This document shows, in pieces, positions 8,434-19,289 of a stretch of DNA of 64,000 nucleotides (within the stretch, counting starts at the first letter, position 1; every line of letters starts with the position of its first letter). A model generated the notes under the pieces. That model saw nothing but the letters and a program-made list of their open reading frames with translations. It was not told the origin of the DNA and made no database searches. This DNA comes from Lithobates sylvaticus. Taxonomy: Eukaryota > Chordata > Amphibia > Anura > Ranidae. The DNA is taken from the NCBI GenBank assembly GCA_028564925.1, contig CM053032.1:120134490-120198489 (forward strand), in the 5' to 3' direction. The translations under genes were made by a program, and so were the position numbers.

Positions 8434-9705
8434 TTGTTACTAACTTTCTCCCAAGTTTTTATTTTCAGGGTGTCCCACCACTTTAACTTTGCTGCCCTTC
8501 TTTGTACTCGCTCCATTTCCAGTACATCCTTCCTGAGGACTGGTGCCCAGAACTGGACAGCATACTCCAGGTGCGGCTGGACTAGAGTCTTGTAGAGCCG
8601 GAGAATTATCGCTTTATCTCTGGAGTTTATCCCCTTTTTAATGCATGCCAAGATTCTGTTTGCTTTGTTAGCAGCGGCTTGGCATTGCATGCCATTGCTG
8701 AGCCTATCATTTACTAGGACCCCTCCCCAGGTCCTTTTCCATTCTAGATTCCCCCAGAGATCCCCCCCGTGTATAGATTGCATTCATATTTTTGCCACCC
8801 AAATGCATTATTTTACATTTTTCTACATTAAACCTCATTTGCAATGTATTTGCCCACCCCATTTAATTTGTTTAGATCTTTTTGCAAGTTTTCCACATTC
8901 TATGGAGAAGTTATTGCCCTGCATAGCTTAGTATCGTCCACAAATACAGAGATTGAACTGTTTACCCCATCCTCCAGGTCGTTTATGAGTAAATTAAATA
9001 GGATTGGTCCCGGCCCAGAACCCTGGGGGACCCCACTACCCACCCCTGGCCATTCCGAGTACTCCCCATTTATCACCACCCTCTAAACTTGCTCTTGTAG
9101 CCAGTTTTCAATCCATGTACTCATCCTATGGTCCATGCCAACGGACCTTATTTTGTACAGTAAATGTTTCTAGGGAAATGTGTCAAATGCTTTTGCAAAA
9201 ACTACAATCTACGGGCCTTCCTTTATCTAGATGACAGCTCATCTCCTCATAGAAGGTCAATAGATTGGTTTGGCAAGAATGATTCTTCATGAATCCATGC
9301 TGATTACTGCTAATGATACCGTTCTCATTACTAAAATCTTGTATATAGTCCCTGTGACAGAACCCACTGTCACTGTGTGTTTTGAAAGGGACTGTGGGCT
9401 GGCCTCCTGCCCACAGACTATGGCCCAGAAGAGACTGAGAGACTTGGGGACAAAATTACATTGAGATAATGTAATGTAATGCTACATCCCTTCTCCCCCA
9501 TCCCCCCTTCTTATTGCTGTGTTTAATTGTGTTGGGTCATGGCACGTAGACAAAGGTCTGGCGACATCTCCAAGCAAGGGATGTGTAAGGAGGGTCTGCC
9601 TGCTTATCATAATCCCTTTATGTGTTTCAACTGTAGGTTCTGTTTCCATGTACAAGTGTTGAGTTCCCATTGGTTCTTCCTTGTCCCCTACCCCCTCTAT
9701 ATTCA

Positions 9706-11270
9706 ATGAGCTTGTAACATCAACAGAACGGTTAAACATGAGACAGGAGAAAGTAAACCTTGCGATCTTTCTAGATCACTTAACTAAATAGCGCTTAAAT
9801 CGTCAGGCAATCAACCTCTGATGTTCGGTATACCTCAAATCTTTTTTCTCTCTGTCCGGACCGCGGGCAGCATCATTTTTTACCTTAGACAACGTCCCTA
9901 AATGTCTCTGTCTACGAACACTGGATTATCAAGATATTATACAATCAATACCAATGTCGGCAATTACAACACATTAAACCATAATCAAACAGAAAGAGAA
10001 GAAAAGACTCTTAAAAAGATTTAAGAATCATTTAAATTATCTTACCTCTCAAACACCAGGAGGAGTGGATCACGCAAGTTCGAAAACAGACGGTGTATTC
10101 GGGTCATAAGGCCCCTGCCCCTGTTTGACCACTAATGTTGAGTGGGGGGACTTTTAATTCTCAGTGAGCTTCAATGTCCAATACTCACCGAAGTTTTGTC
10201 GGGGCCGTCTGGACCGAATTTACACTATTGTTCCCGGTTGGAAGGACCAAAAATGTTAGGTTTATTCTTTTCTTGTGATCAGTCAAACTCCAGATGTATT
10301 AAGAAGTAGACAATTTATTCCAAATGTGTTAACACAAGAGGATGATCCTTACAAGCCAAAGGATGCTGCTAGACTCACACAAAGGAATGTATCTCTCCCC
10401 TCCTAATTCCTACATAATTCAGCCTCTACGCTTCTATTGGCTGAGGAAACACAGCTAGCCCGACTGGTACAAGATGGTACGTTATTTCGCTAATATCTGT
10501 GTTTCCTGTACAATCTAATACTACCATATTTAGTTAAAGCGGTTCTGCAATGCTTTTTTTATTTTTATTTTTTTGGGGGGAATATGCCAGGGATGATTAA
10601 CTAAATTGGGGGACTCACCTGTTCCATTGTCCATCTCGATCGCCCTCCGTTTTCGTCCGATAAGATTCGTTATTTGCTGCTTTTGTGCTGGGGGCCATCT
10701 TGCCTGTGGGCATGTGAAACCCCACAGGCACTTTAGATGGCCCAGCATGCACCGCCGTTACTGCGCCGAGCTCGCGCATGCGCAGTAACGGCAAAGTGCA
10801 GCTCACGTTCTCCGAAATCTCGCGAGATGTCGGCACATCTGCCGACATCTCGCGAGATTTCGGAAGATGTGGCCGAAATCTCGCGAGATTTCGGAAGATG
10901 TGGCCGAAATCTCGTGAGATTTCGGAAGATGCCCGCACTGACTCATGGGATCAATGACACCAGATCCCAGGAGACAGTGCGGCGTGACCAGGATCCCCGC
11001 ACAGACCCACCCCCGAAGAGACAGAAGACAGGAAGTCATCGATTACAAGGTAAGTAAAAAAAAAAATACATTTCATTTAGTACTCTTTGCCTGATTTGGA
11101 AGGCAAAGAGATTTACTAAATGAAATGTGTGCCGAACCGCTTTAAGCTTAATCATCCTACAACTTTACTGTGGAGTTAGTTAAAGCAAACGATATAAAAG
11201 TTAATACAAAGTGCTCAGGGTTATTGTTTTTCAAATAGTCACACAATAAACATTTAAAACTTTTCTAACA
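9706..11270 (-). mobile_element. ERV-like fragment: 5' LTR plus leader, inside the LTR element
   Basis: On the minus strand an LTR runs 11270 to 10254 (TGTTAG...CTAACA ends) and is interrupted by a 604-bp MITE. Directly inside it is TTTTTGGTCCTTCCAACCGG, placed like a tRNA primer-binding site. A splice-donor-like GGTGAGTATTGG and some 500 bases of leader follow. No gag coding is evident before the fragment ends near 9706. Broken and truncated. Endogenous-retrovirus origin is inferred from layout alone. Confidence 0.6.
10538..11141 (+). mobile_element. TTAA-flanked MITE (piggyBac-like), copy 1
   Basis: Flanked by TTAA (10534-10537 and 11142-11145), with terminal inverted repeats AGCGGTTCTGCA and TGCCGAACCGCT. 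No coding capacity. It holds three perfect TCTCGCGAGA palindromes (10818, 10848, 10879) and one TCTCGTGAGA (10910). A second copy lies in reverse at 25572-26166. Target site and termini suggest a non-autonomous piggyBac relative, which is an inference. Confidence 0.75.
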
Positions 11271-11936
11271 CTTTTTCTGTTTGCCTGGGGTGGGAATTTG
11301 TGACTTACACTGGTCCAGACCAGTTGAGCGTCAGGAACCTTTTAGTCTGTTTTTAAAAAGGGAGAAATGTGACAGAACCCACTGTGTGTTTTGGACGGGA
11401 CTGTGGGCTGGCCTCCTGCCCACAGACTATGGCCCAGAAGAAACTGAGAGACTTAGGGACAAAATGGCATTGAGATAATGTAATGCTACATCCCTTCTCC
11501 CCCACCCCCCCTTCTTATTGCTGTGTTTAATTGTGTTGGGTCATGGCACGTAGACAAAGGTCTGGAGACATCTCCAAGCAAGGGATGTGTAAGGAGGGGC
11601 TGCCTGCTTATCATAATCCCTTTATGTGTTTCAACTGTAGGTTCTGTTTCCATGTACACGTGTTGAGTTCCCATTGGTTCTTCCTTGTCCCCTACCCCCT
11701 CTATGACAAGGCTAAGGGGAGTGTCCCTACCTGTGCTGAAACGTGTATGTTTTTGTATTTAATAATCAGTTTATGCTCTGCATGTTTAGCCCTCAACACC
11801 TGTGTGGCTTGTCTCATGATTGAGGGGCTAAGGGCTGGTTATGGTGAGTCTGCAGGCTGCGGGTGCGTTTGGAGGACAGGAGACACAGGTCTGGCGGAGG
11901 TGCCCAGCAGAGGTATCCGAGATCCGTCACAGTCCC

Positions 11937-12510
11937 TAATCATCTACTCCAAGAGCTTGCATACTATTGATGTTAGGCTAACTGGTCTAATTCCCAGGGA
12001 TGTTTTTTGGGCCCTTTTTAAATATTGATGCTACATTGGCTTTTCTCCAATCAGCTGGTACCATTCCAGTCAGTAGACTGTCAGTAAAAATTTGGAAAAA
12101 TGGTCTGAAAATTATTTGACTGAGTTCCCTAAATACCCTTGGATGGAAGCCATCTGGCCCCAGTGATTTATTAATGTTAAGTTTCCCAAGTCTAATTTTA
12201 ATTCTTTCCTCTGTTAACCATGGAGGTGCTTCCTGTGATGTGTCATGAGGAGAGGATAAACACTGCAGTTTTGGTTACTAAAGCCCCCCACGATTCCCTC
12301 ATGAAGACTGAGGAGAAGAATAAATTCAATACCTTTGCCATCTCCCCATCCTTTGTAACCAGATGACCTTCCTCATTCTTCATGGGGCCAATGTGGTCTG
12401 TCCTCCCTTTTATACTGTTTACATACTTAAAGAATTTCTTGGGATTTTTTTTTGCTTTCCTCCGCTGTGTGTCTTTTGTGTCACTGGGATGGCCCTTGCC
12501 CTCAAGCACT
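11937..12510 (-). mobile_element. CR1/L2-like LINE, 5' part of the remaining copy
   Basis: Continues the LINE of 7555-9347 past the LTR insertion. The frame 12243-12545 includes RRKAKKNPKKFFKYVNSIKG and MAKVLNLFFSSVF, the region between endonuclease and reverse transcriptase of CR1/L2 LINEs. It ends near 12510 against Ngaro sequence, so the LINE is 5'-truncated, as is usual for these elements. The final residues of that frame read past the LINE boundary. Confidence 0.75.
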
Positions 12511-12519
12511 TGTGCTTTT

Positions 12520-13043
12520 ATCGACATGCGGAACAGAAACAGCATGTACCCTCATTGAACTGCCAACAAGATCACCAACGCTTACCGGCTAATTGTCCAG
12601 GGGTGCTTGGACTACCAGCCCCGCTCGGTAAAAAGGGGACCCAGCACACGCTGAAGTCATGAGGCGCATCCACAAATGTATGTCTTTGTAATACCAGCAA
12701 AGCGAAGGTTGAATGGCCTTACATTGGCAAAATTGTTCAACATAACGAAGCCATGCCACCCCTCCATAAACCCGGTGAGCCTCGCTCATCGAGTACAGAT
12801 AGCCGAAGAGAGCCAAACTATTTTCTGGATGCTTCTTTCCAATCACACTGGCCAGGACTTCAAAGGCCTGCAACCAATTGCCAAAGGTGCGCTGAATCAA
12901 ACGAAACCGACACCTCTCCTCATACTCTTTCTTGGACTCCTCTGGCTTCAACCTATCCAGGTTGAACTTTTCCAGGGAGTAATGTAAATAATTCCACATA
13001 CTCGTCTCTCCAAATCTTTTCATGTACCTCTGGCTTGAGGTAC
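12520..13043 (-). mobile_element. Third Ngaro remnant, gag-like segment (downstream half)
   Basis: Minus-strand frame 12589-13092 reads LEKFNLDRLKPEESKKEYEE, RTFGNWLQAFEVLASVIGKK and AHRVYGGVAWLRYVEQF, closely matching the gag-like protein of the plus-strand Ngaro element (40260-40600). Just downstream a CCCH-finger start, CWQFNEGTC, is visible near 12530-12570. It stops at 13043 where the chromovirus 5' LTR begins. Its upstream half lies at 20610-20950. Broken fossil. Confidence 0.78.
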
Positions 13044-13275
13044 TGTCAGGGAAATACCGTACTCCAGCGCCGGGTTCCAAGAATGCGCACACGCGGTAGA
13101 GCGGCTCGGCAAACAGTACAGGTATGTGGGGCAGCGGGTGCGCATGCGCGGGTTCACGGCGCTCGGGTATCTGCTGTAGCTCACCCAGTGCAGCTCACTG
13201 CTATACGCAGCGCTGACAGAAGACGAGTGCGCATGCGCACTCGTCCAGGTACCCCACCTGACCATTTACCTGGCC

Positions 13276-13282
13276 TATAAAA
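13276..13282 (+). promoter_or_regulatory. TATA box in the chromovirus 5' LTR
   Basis: TATAAAA inside the palindromic GGCCTATAAAAGGCC, 232 bases into the LTR. It is kept at the same place in the 3' LTR (19545-19551). Transcription would start some 25-30 bases downstream. Confidence 0.7.
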
Positions 13283-13434
13283 GGCCTTCTCTTTCCCTTC
13301 CCTAATTGCTGGTTTGTTGTCTCTACTTCCTGAGTCCCTGGCTCCAGTCCTTGTATCCTGTATCTTGTATCCAGTACCTTGTATCCTGTATCTGCCTGAT
13401 TACCTGTGCCTGACCCGGATCCCTCCTGACCACC

Positions 13435-14050
13435 GCTGCTGTTACCTGTGTTTGACCTCTGGCTTGCTTCTTGGATATCATTCTGCCTGATCATCTGTGC
13501 TTGACCCTCGGCCTGCATACTGGACATTCTCTGAGTTACTTACCTGTGTTTGACCCCTGGCTTGCTTCTTGGATATCCTTCTGCCTGATCATCTGTGCTT
13601 GACCCTCGGCCTGCATACTGGACATTCTCTGAGTTACTTACCTGTGTTTGACCCCTGGCTTGCCTCTTGGATATCCTTCTGCCTGATCATCTGTGCTTGA
13701 CCCTCGGCCTGCCTACTGGACATTCTCTGAGTTACTTACCTGTGTTTGACCCCTGGCTTGCCTCTTGGATATCCTTCTGCCTGATCATCTGTGCTTGACC
13801 CTCGGCCTGCCTACTGGACATTCTCTGAGTTACTTACCTGTGTTTGACCCCTGGCTTGCCTCTTGGATATCCTTCTGCCTGATCACCTGTGCTTGACCCT
13901 CGGCCTGCCTCCTGGACATTCTCTGAGTTACTTACCTGTGTTTGACCCTCGGCTTGCCTTCTGGACACTCTCTTGTTGCTACTGGTGTTTGACCTCCCTG
14001 GCTTGCCTTCTGGATACCCACTTGCTGACTTACCTGTGCTTGACCCCCGG
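13435..14050 (+). repeat. 98-bp tandem array within the 5' LTR
   Basis: GAGTTACT recurs at 13533, 13631, 13729, 13827 and 13925, an exact 98-bp period, with degenerate partial units at each edge. The array is matched unit for unit in the 3' LTR (19704-20319). Confidence 0.9.
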
Positions 14051-14354
14051 CCTGGCTTCTTGGACTTCCAGTTCACGTATGCACCTCAGGATCTCCCTCC
14101 AGTGTGTGTTCCGGTACCTCTACAGCCTCTGCCTCATCGTGGTCCTGCCAGGTGTCTACTTCCAGTGCAGCTTCAGCCACACCAGGTCTACGTCGCTACT
14201 GCACACCACCTGCAACCCACCTGCTGGCAACCCATGCATCTTTGTGCCCAGTGTCCTCTGTACCCATTCCAGAGGCATCGTGCACCTAGTCGCAAGGGGA
14301 GCAGCTCTCAGCATTTCGGCCCGGGTGAGTACCTGTGACAGTACAAACCAGCCA

Positions 14355-15953
14355 ATGTCCGAGGCCGAAAGAGCTGGTTCACCCCTTGAGGCCCTATGCC
14401 AGCAGGTGACAGCCCATACTCAGGCTGTACAACGCCTCCAGGATGGTTACTTTCAAATCAAGGGACGTCTCCAGCATCTGACCTTCTCTCCCAACCAAGC
14501 GGACCTGTCACCTCCTGCAGTCAGCACCTCCACTTCATCCCAGGTACCTGGAGGTGCCCTCCCTGCTTACGTCATGACAAACCCAGACCCCAGGGTCCCC
14601 ACACCGGAATGCTTCTCCGGGGACCGGAAGAAGTTTCGTTCCTTCAAGAACGCCTGTTTGCTGAACCTGGCCCTGCAACCAAGAACCTTCCAGTTGGAAT
14701 CCACTAAGGTGGGTTTCATCATCTCCCTGCTCTCCGACGAACCCCAATCTTGGGCACACCACTTGATGGAGCAAAAGAACCCACAGCTGGATTCCATAGA
14801 GACTTTCTTTTCTGCCAAGTCTGCACTATATGAGGACTCCCAACGCACAGGTACAGCAGAATCCACCCTGCACACCTTATCCCAGGGAAAAAGGCCCGTG
14901 GAAGACTATATAGTTGACTTTCGGAAATGGGCCGCAGACACAGAGTGGAATGAGTCTGCCCTGAAGTACCAGTTCTGTCTAGGACTTTCTGAGGTGTTAA
15001 AGGACGAGCTGGCTCGGGGGGAGATCCCAACTACTCTGTCAGACCTCTGTCACCTTGTTACCAAACTGGACCGTCGTTTACAGGAACGACGGGCAGAGAA
15101 GTTCCAAAATCCCCAGCCCACCTGGATGATGCCCCGGGTACCCTTGGCACTGGCTCCTCCTCTGAACTTTCATTCTCCCCCTCGCGGGGAACCCATGCAG
15201 TTGGGCCTAGTACGGTCCCCCTTGTCTCCTGAGAAAAGACTTTGTCGCCGTCAAGCTAATCTCTGTTTATACTGTGGTGGTACAGGTCATTACCTACTGA
15301 AATGCCCGGTGAGACCTAGTAAGTGCCCTCCTCGGACTCTTTTGAGCTCCCAAACCTTACGAGTTCCCCGATCTCATCTTATTGTTCCACTCTCCCTACA
15401 GGTGGCGGGAGAGGCTTTCCAGCTGGGAGCCATCCTTGATTCAGGGGCATGTAGTTGCTTCATGGACTTAACCTTGGCACGCCATCTGAACCTCCCTCTG
15501 AAACCCAAGAAGCAACCTCTCCAAGTCCAGTTAGCTGACAGCTCCTCACCCTGCTCAGGACCTGTGACCCAGGAAACAGGTTCCATTCTGACATACACCG
15601 ACTCAGGTCATCATGAACTGTTACGCTTTGATGTAATCCACTCTCCAATGTTCCCCATCATCCTGGGGTACCCCTGGTTACAGGCTCACAACCCCCAGAT
15701 TGACTGGAACCGCAGAGAAGTAGTGTTTTCTCCCCCCTACTGTTTACAGCACTGCTTTCCAGGACTTACCTCGAAGCCAACCACCTGTCTCACCATGCAA
15801 TCCAGTCCCAAGTGCCTTCAACATGTTCCTGCGGCCTACCAAGACTTTATGGACATTTTTGATGAGAAAAAGGCTGAAGCCCTACCTCCTCACCGGTCTT
15901 ACGACTGTCCAATTGATCCTTTACCTGGGGCTGAGATTCCCTTCAGAGACTGA
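14355..15953 (+). pseudogene. Chromovirus gag and protease, start of pol
   Basis: The open frame reads in from the LTR, but the first plausible start is the ATG at 14355 (MSEAERAGSPLEALCQQ). A gag segment with the conserved PTPECFSGDRKKFRSF and FRKWAADTEWNESALKYQF blocks is followed by the knuckle CLYCGGTGHYLLKC. The aspartic protease motif GAILDSGACSCF and the flap/ILGYPWL region come next, then the linker into reverse transcriptase ([20 protein letters not shown]). The products would form the particle and mature it. Part of a broken fossil. Confidence 0.85.
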
Positions 15954-16089
15954 ACTGGAAGCTCTACGAGTTTACATTGATGAGAACCTCGCCAAGGGGT
16001 TCATCCAACCATCCTCTTCCCCAGCAGGTGCTGGGATCTTTTTTGTGGAGAAGAAGGACGGTTCTCTCAGACCATGTGTGGATTACAGG
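15823..16089 (+). pseudogene. Chromovirus reverse transcriptase, N-terminal piece
   Basis: [20 protein letters not shown] and [16 protein letters not shown] are the fingers of a Ty3/gypsy reverse transcriptase. The domain is cut at the DYR motif by the hAT element at 16090-16725 and resumes after it. Part of a broken fossil. Confidence 0.85.
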
Positions 16090-16725
16090 CAGGGGCGTAA
16101 CTATAGGGGGTGCAGCAGTCGCGAGTGCAACCGGGCCCTGTGCTACAAGGGTCCCATGCCGCCCCCTCTACATATGGCCGGTGGCAGAATAGGTGGTTAG
16201 GCACTGGGTGCACAGGTCCCTGGAGGTGTGGGGTGACTAGCAGAGCTCCATGCTCGACTACCGCACTGGCTGCTCTTTAGTTGTGCATTCCCCACACAAC
16301 ATGTGTCCTCTGCCGCTCCTCCGGGTCCCCCACTCCTGCTCCATGCAGTGCTGCTCAGTCCGGTGTCTGTCCTCCCCAGCCACCCAATCTCTCCTGGGCA
16401 CAGGGCCCACTTCTCCCCAGAGGACAGGGTCCCAATTTCCCTTTCCCTTCTTCCTCTTTGTCTCAAAGGTGTAACATCATAGGCCTGTTTAGACCTCTGA
16501 TATCTCACCAAAGTCCCCCAACGGGACTCCTAAAAAATTGTAAAAAATAATAAAAAAAAAACTGCTGATACCAGTGGTGGAACTACAGGGCTCACAAAAG
16601 TCGTACCTGTGACCGAGCCCTGGAGTTCCACCACTGGACTCGGAGGGAAGGGCCTCGGCTGGGGTTCAGGGGGGCCCTTCATGGTTTCTTGCACCGGGGC
16701 CCTGAAGGTTCTAGTTACACCACTG
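16090..16725. mobile_element. Non-autonomous hAT element inside chromovirus RT
   Basis: 636 bp with ends CAGGGGCGTAACTA and TAGTTACACCACTG (inverted: CAGTGGTGTAACTA), flanked by an 8-bp duplication ATTACAGG (16082-16089 and 16726-16733). The 8-bp duplication and CAG...CTG ends fit hAT. No transposase. It contains an internal hairpin at about 16572-16638 with arms CCAGTGGTGGAACTACAGGG and its near-complement. Confidence 0.9.
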
Positions 16726-16733
16726 ATTACAGG

Positions 16734-18191
16734 GAACTATACAAGATCACCGTCAAGAACAGGTACCCACTTCCTCTCATCCCCAAACGTTTTCAACGGC
16801 TCAGAACTGCCAAAATCTTCACCAAGCTTGACTTACGCGGGGCCTATAACCTGGTACGAATACGCCCGGGGGATGAGTGGAAGACAGCCTTTCGATCAAG
16901 ATTTGGTCATTTTGAGTATCTAGTCTTGCCCTTCGAGCTCTGCAACGCTCCAGCTACCTTCCAACATTTAGTCAACGACATCTTCCGTGAGTATTTGGAT
17001 AACTTCCTCATTGTTTATCTTGAGGATATTTTGATTTTCTCTGACCCACTAGAAACTCACCGTCAACATGTCCGGAAGGTCCTTCTCATCCTACGTAAAC
17101 ATGGACTCTATGTTAAAGGGGAAAAGTGCGAGTTCGAGACAGACACCATCCAGTTCCTGGGCTTTATCATCACCACCGGAGGAGTCCTGATGGATCCACA
17201 AAAAGTGAAGGCCATCCAGGAATGGCCCGCTCCCACAGACAAGAGGTCAGTTCAACGTTTTATTGGATTTGCTAATTTCTATCGACGCTTCATTCAAGGT
17301 TTTTCTGCAATTGTTTCCCCAATCACCCAGCTTACTCGCCAGCAAACCATATTTCAATGGACTTCCCAAGCGCAAGGCGCATTTGAAAAACTTAAGGAAC
17401 TGTTCTCCTCCGCTCCTATCCTTAAACACCCTGATCCAGAGCTCCCCTATGTGTTAGAAGTAGATGCTTCTGATTCCGCTACAGGTGCAATCCTGTCCCA
17501 AAGAAGTGGCCCAAAAGCTTTGCTCCACCCGGTCGCCTTCGCCTCCCGGAAACTGAGTCCCCCAGAGAAAAACGATGACGTAGGTGACCGGGAACTTCTT
17601 GCAATCAAATTCGCGTTAGAAGAATGGAGATACTTGTTGGAGGGCGCTTCTCAACCCATCCTTATCTTTACGGATCACCGCAATTTGGAGTATCTCAGGG
17701 CTGCAAAACGCCTAAGACCCCGACAGGCCCGTTGGGCCCTGTTCTTTTCCTGCTTCAATTTCCATATAACCTACCGTCCTGGCTCCAAGAATGGCAAAGC
17801 GGATGCTTTATCCCGCATGTTCCTGAATACCGAGTCTCCAAAGGAACCCGCCACCATTCTACCTGCACATAACTTCCTCCATGCCATCCAACCCGATTTA
17901 ACAACGGTCCTCAAGCAAGCCTCCAACCAATTCTCTGTTCCCTCCTTACCTTTCCTGGAGGAAAGACAGGATTTACTGTGGGCCCATGGCCGAATATTCG
18001 TTCCCCCTTCAGTTAGGCTCCAAGTCCTGCAGGCCCTCCATGACCACAAAATGTCTGGCCACTTTGGAATGCAGAAGACGGCCGACCTCGTGAGTCGTCC
18101 TATTGGTGGCCAGGCTGGAGAAAAGACATACTTTCCTGCAATATCTGCCAGAGAAACGAGGGGTCCAACACCAAGTCCTGGGGCCTGTTGA
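16734..18191 (+). pseudogene. Chromovirus reverse transcriptase (rest) and RNase H
   Basis: From ELYKITVKNRYPLPLIP the palm follows with AKIFTKLDLRGAYNLVRI, LPFELCNAPATFQHLVNDIF and the IVYLEDILIFS catalytic box. The connection region (RFIGFANFYRRFIQGFS) comes next, then RNase H (LEVDASDSATGAILSQ, FTDHRNLEYL, GSKNGKADALSR). The order and motifs are those of Ty3/gypsy. It would convert element RNA to DNA. The end runs into the integrase zinc-binding region. Part of a broken fossil. Confidence 0.9.
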
Positions 18192-19275
18192 GACCCCTAT
18201 CCGTTCCTGAACGTCCATGGAGAGAGATTTCCATGGATTTTATTGTAGACTTGCCTCCCTCAGACTCCTATACCACTATCCTGGTTGTGGTGGATCGCCT
18301 TTCAAAAATGGCCCACTTCTTACCCATGAAGGGTACCCCTTCTACTTCCGCCACCACGGACATTTTCATTAAAGAGGTTATAAGACTTCACGGGGTGCCA
18401 GGCAATATCACTTCCGATCGGGGGGTGCAGTTTACTTCTAAGTTTTGGAGAGACCTCTGTAGGGCCCTAGAAATTAAGTCTTCTATGTCCTCAGCTTACC
18501 ATCCGCAAACCAATGGCCAGACTGAGCGGACTAACCAGACCCTCGAGCAATACCTGAGATGTTTTTGTTCTTACTCCCAAGATCATTGGTCATGCCTGTT
18601 ACCCTATGCAGAGTTCGCCTATAACAACTCCTTACATTCCGCTATTAACCAAACGCCCTTCTGGGCAAACTATGGATATCACCCTTCTTTTCTTCCAGAT
18701 TCCGTTCCAGACGTCTCTACCCCAGCAGCACAGGAGCTGGTCAAGAACATTCAGGACAACTTTCTCCAAATTCAGCAGACCATGAAGGAGGCTCAAAAAG
18801 GGTACGAGGTACAGTACAACCGGGGCAGAAAGGAGTGTCCGACTTTTAAGGTTGGTGAAAAAGTGTGGCTATCTACTGCTAATTTGAAATTACCTTGTCC
18901 ATCCCGGAAACTTGGTCCAAGGTTCATTGGTCCCTTCGAGGTCAAGAGGGTGATCAACCCATTCGCCTTTGAACTAGAGTTGCCCAACTCCTATAAGATT
19001 CACCCAGTGTTCCATGCTTCCTTACTAAAACCCGTAATTCCCAACTCTTTTCCTGGCAGGCAGATGGCACTTCCTCCACCCGTTACTATTCAAGGAGAAG
19101 AAGAATATGAGGTTGAGAAGATCCTGGATTTCCATAGGAGAGGAAGACAGGCCCAATACCTAGTCAAATGGAAGGGTTATCCTCCCGAAGACAGTTCCTG
19201 GGAGCCATCCGAAAACATTCATGCCCCCCGATTAATACGAGAATACCATCAAAGGCACCCTGGACTGGGCATCCG
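18188..19275 (+). pseudogene. Chromovirus integrase core and chromodomain
   Basis: DDE integrase core: MDFIVDLPPS (first Asp), HGVPGNITSDRGVQFTSKFW (second Asp) and HPQTNGQTERTNQTLEQYL (Glu). The GPF/Y region (GPRFIGPFEVKRVINPFAFE) follows. The last ~55 residues are a chromodomain: EYEVEKILDFHRRGRQAQYL then VKWKGYPPEDSSWEPSENI. In chromoviruses this module steers insertion to methylated-histone chromatin. Reading continues into the 3' LTR in the open frame, but the gene proper ends near the polypurine tract. Part of a broken fossil. Confidence 0.9.
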
Positions 19276-19289
19276 GAGGCTGCCCTTAG

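Larger units (their letters stand above)
7555..9347 (-). mobile_element. CR1/L2-like LINE, 3' half (RT C-terminus and 3' UTR)
   Basis: Minus-strand LINE remnant. Translation from about 9090 downward gives GVPQGS, ILFNLLINDLEDGV and a VFVDDTKL palm box. The frame at 8430-8783 then gives ILRLYKTLVQPHLEYAVQFW and RKDVLEMERVQRRAAKL, the thumb region typical of CR1/L2 reverse transcriptases. The ~800 bases before 7555 are a non-coding 3' UTR. The same LINE resumes at 11937-12510 on the far side of an LTR insertion. Several frame breaks make it non-functional. A MITE interrupts the 3' UTR at about 7981-8429. Whether it is CR1 or L2 proper cannot be settled by eye. Confidence 0.82.
9353..11931 (+). 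mobile_element. LTR retrotransposon remnant inserted in the LINE
   Basis: A 3' LTR (11368-11931, TGTGACAG to GTCACA) follows a polypurine tract AAAAAGGGAGAAA (11355-11367). A partial 5' LTR copy lies at 9353-9705. Both outer flanks carry GTCCC (9348-9352 and 11932-11936), a 5-bp target duplication, and LINE sequence continues on both sides. Almost all of the internal region is gone, replaced by an ERV-like fragment on the other strand (9706-11270). The LTR copies differ by roughly 3-4% by eye. Broken fossil. Family not determinable because no pol remains. Confidence 0.75.
13044..14340 (+). repeat. Chromovirus 5' LTR
   Basis: 1297 bp, the same length as the 3' LTR. It contains a TATAAAA box (13276-13282) in GGCCTATAAAAGGCC and about six tandem 98-bp units (13435-14050) built on TTACCTGTGTTTGACC. 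A short gag leader follows at 14341-14354. Confidence 0.93.

Noticed and set aside
9353-11931. First read as a DNA transposon with 7-bp duplication AGTCCCT and GTGAC termini
   Set aside because: A polypurine tract before the second copy, TG...CA ends and a 5-bp GTCCC duplication fit an LTR element better.
13863-14340. Long open frame upstream of the chromovirus gag
   Set aside because: It lies in the LTR minisatellite; a 98-bp unit without stops makes open frames by chance. Gag starts at 14355.
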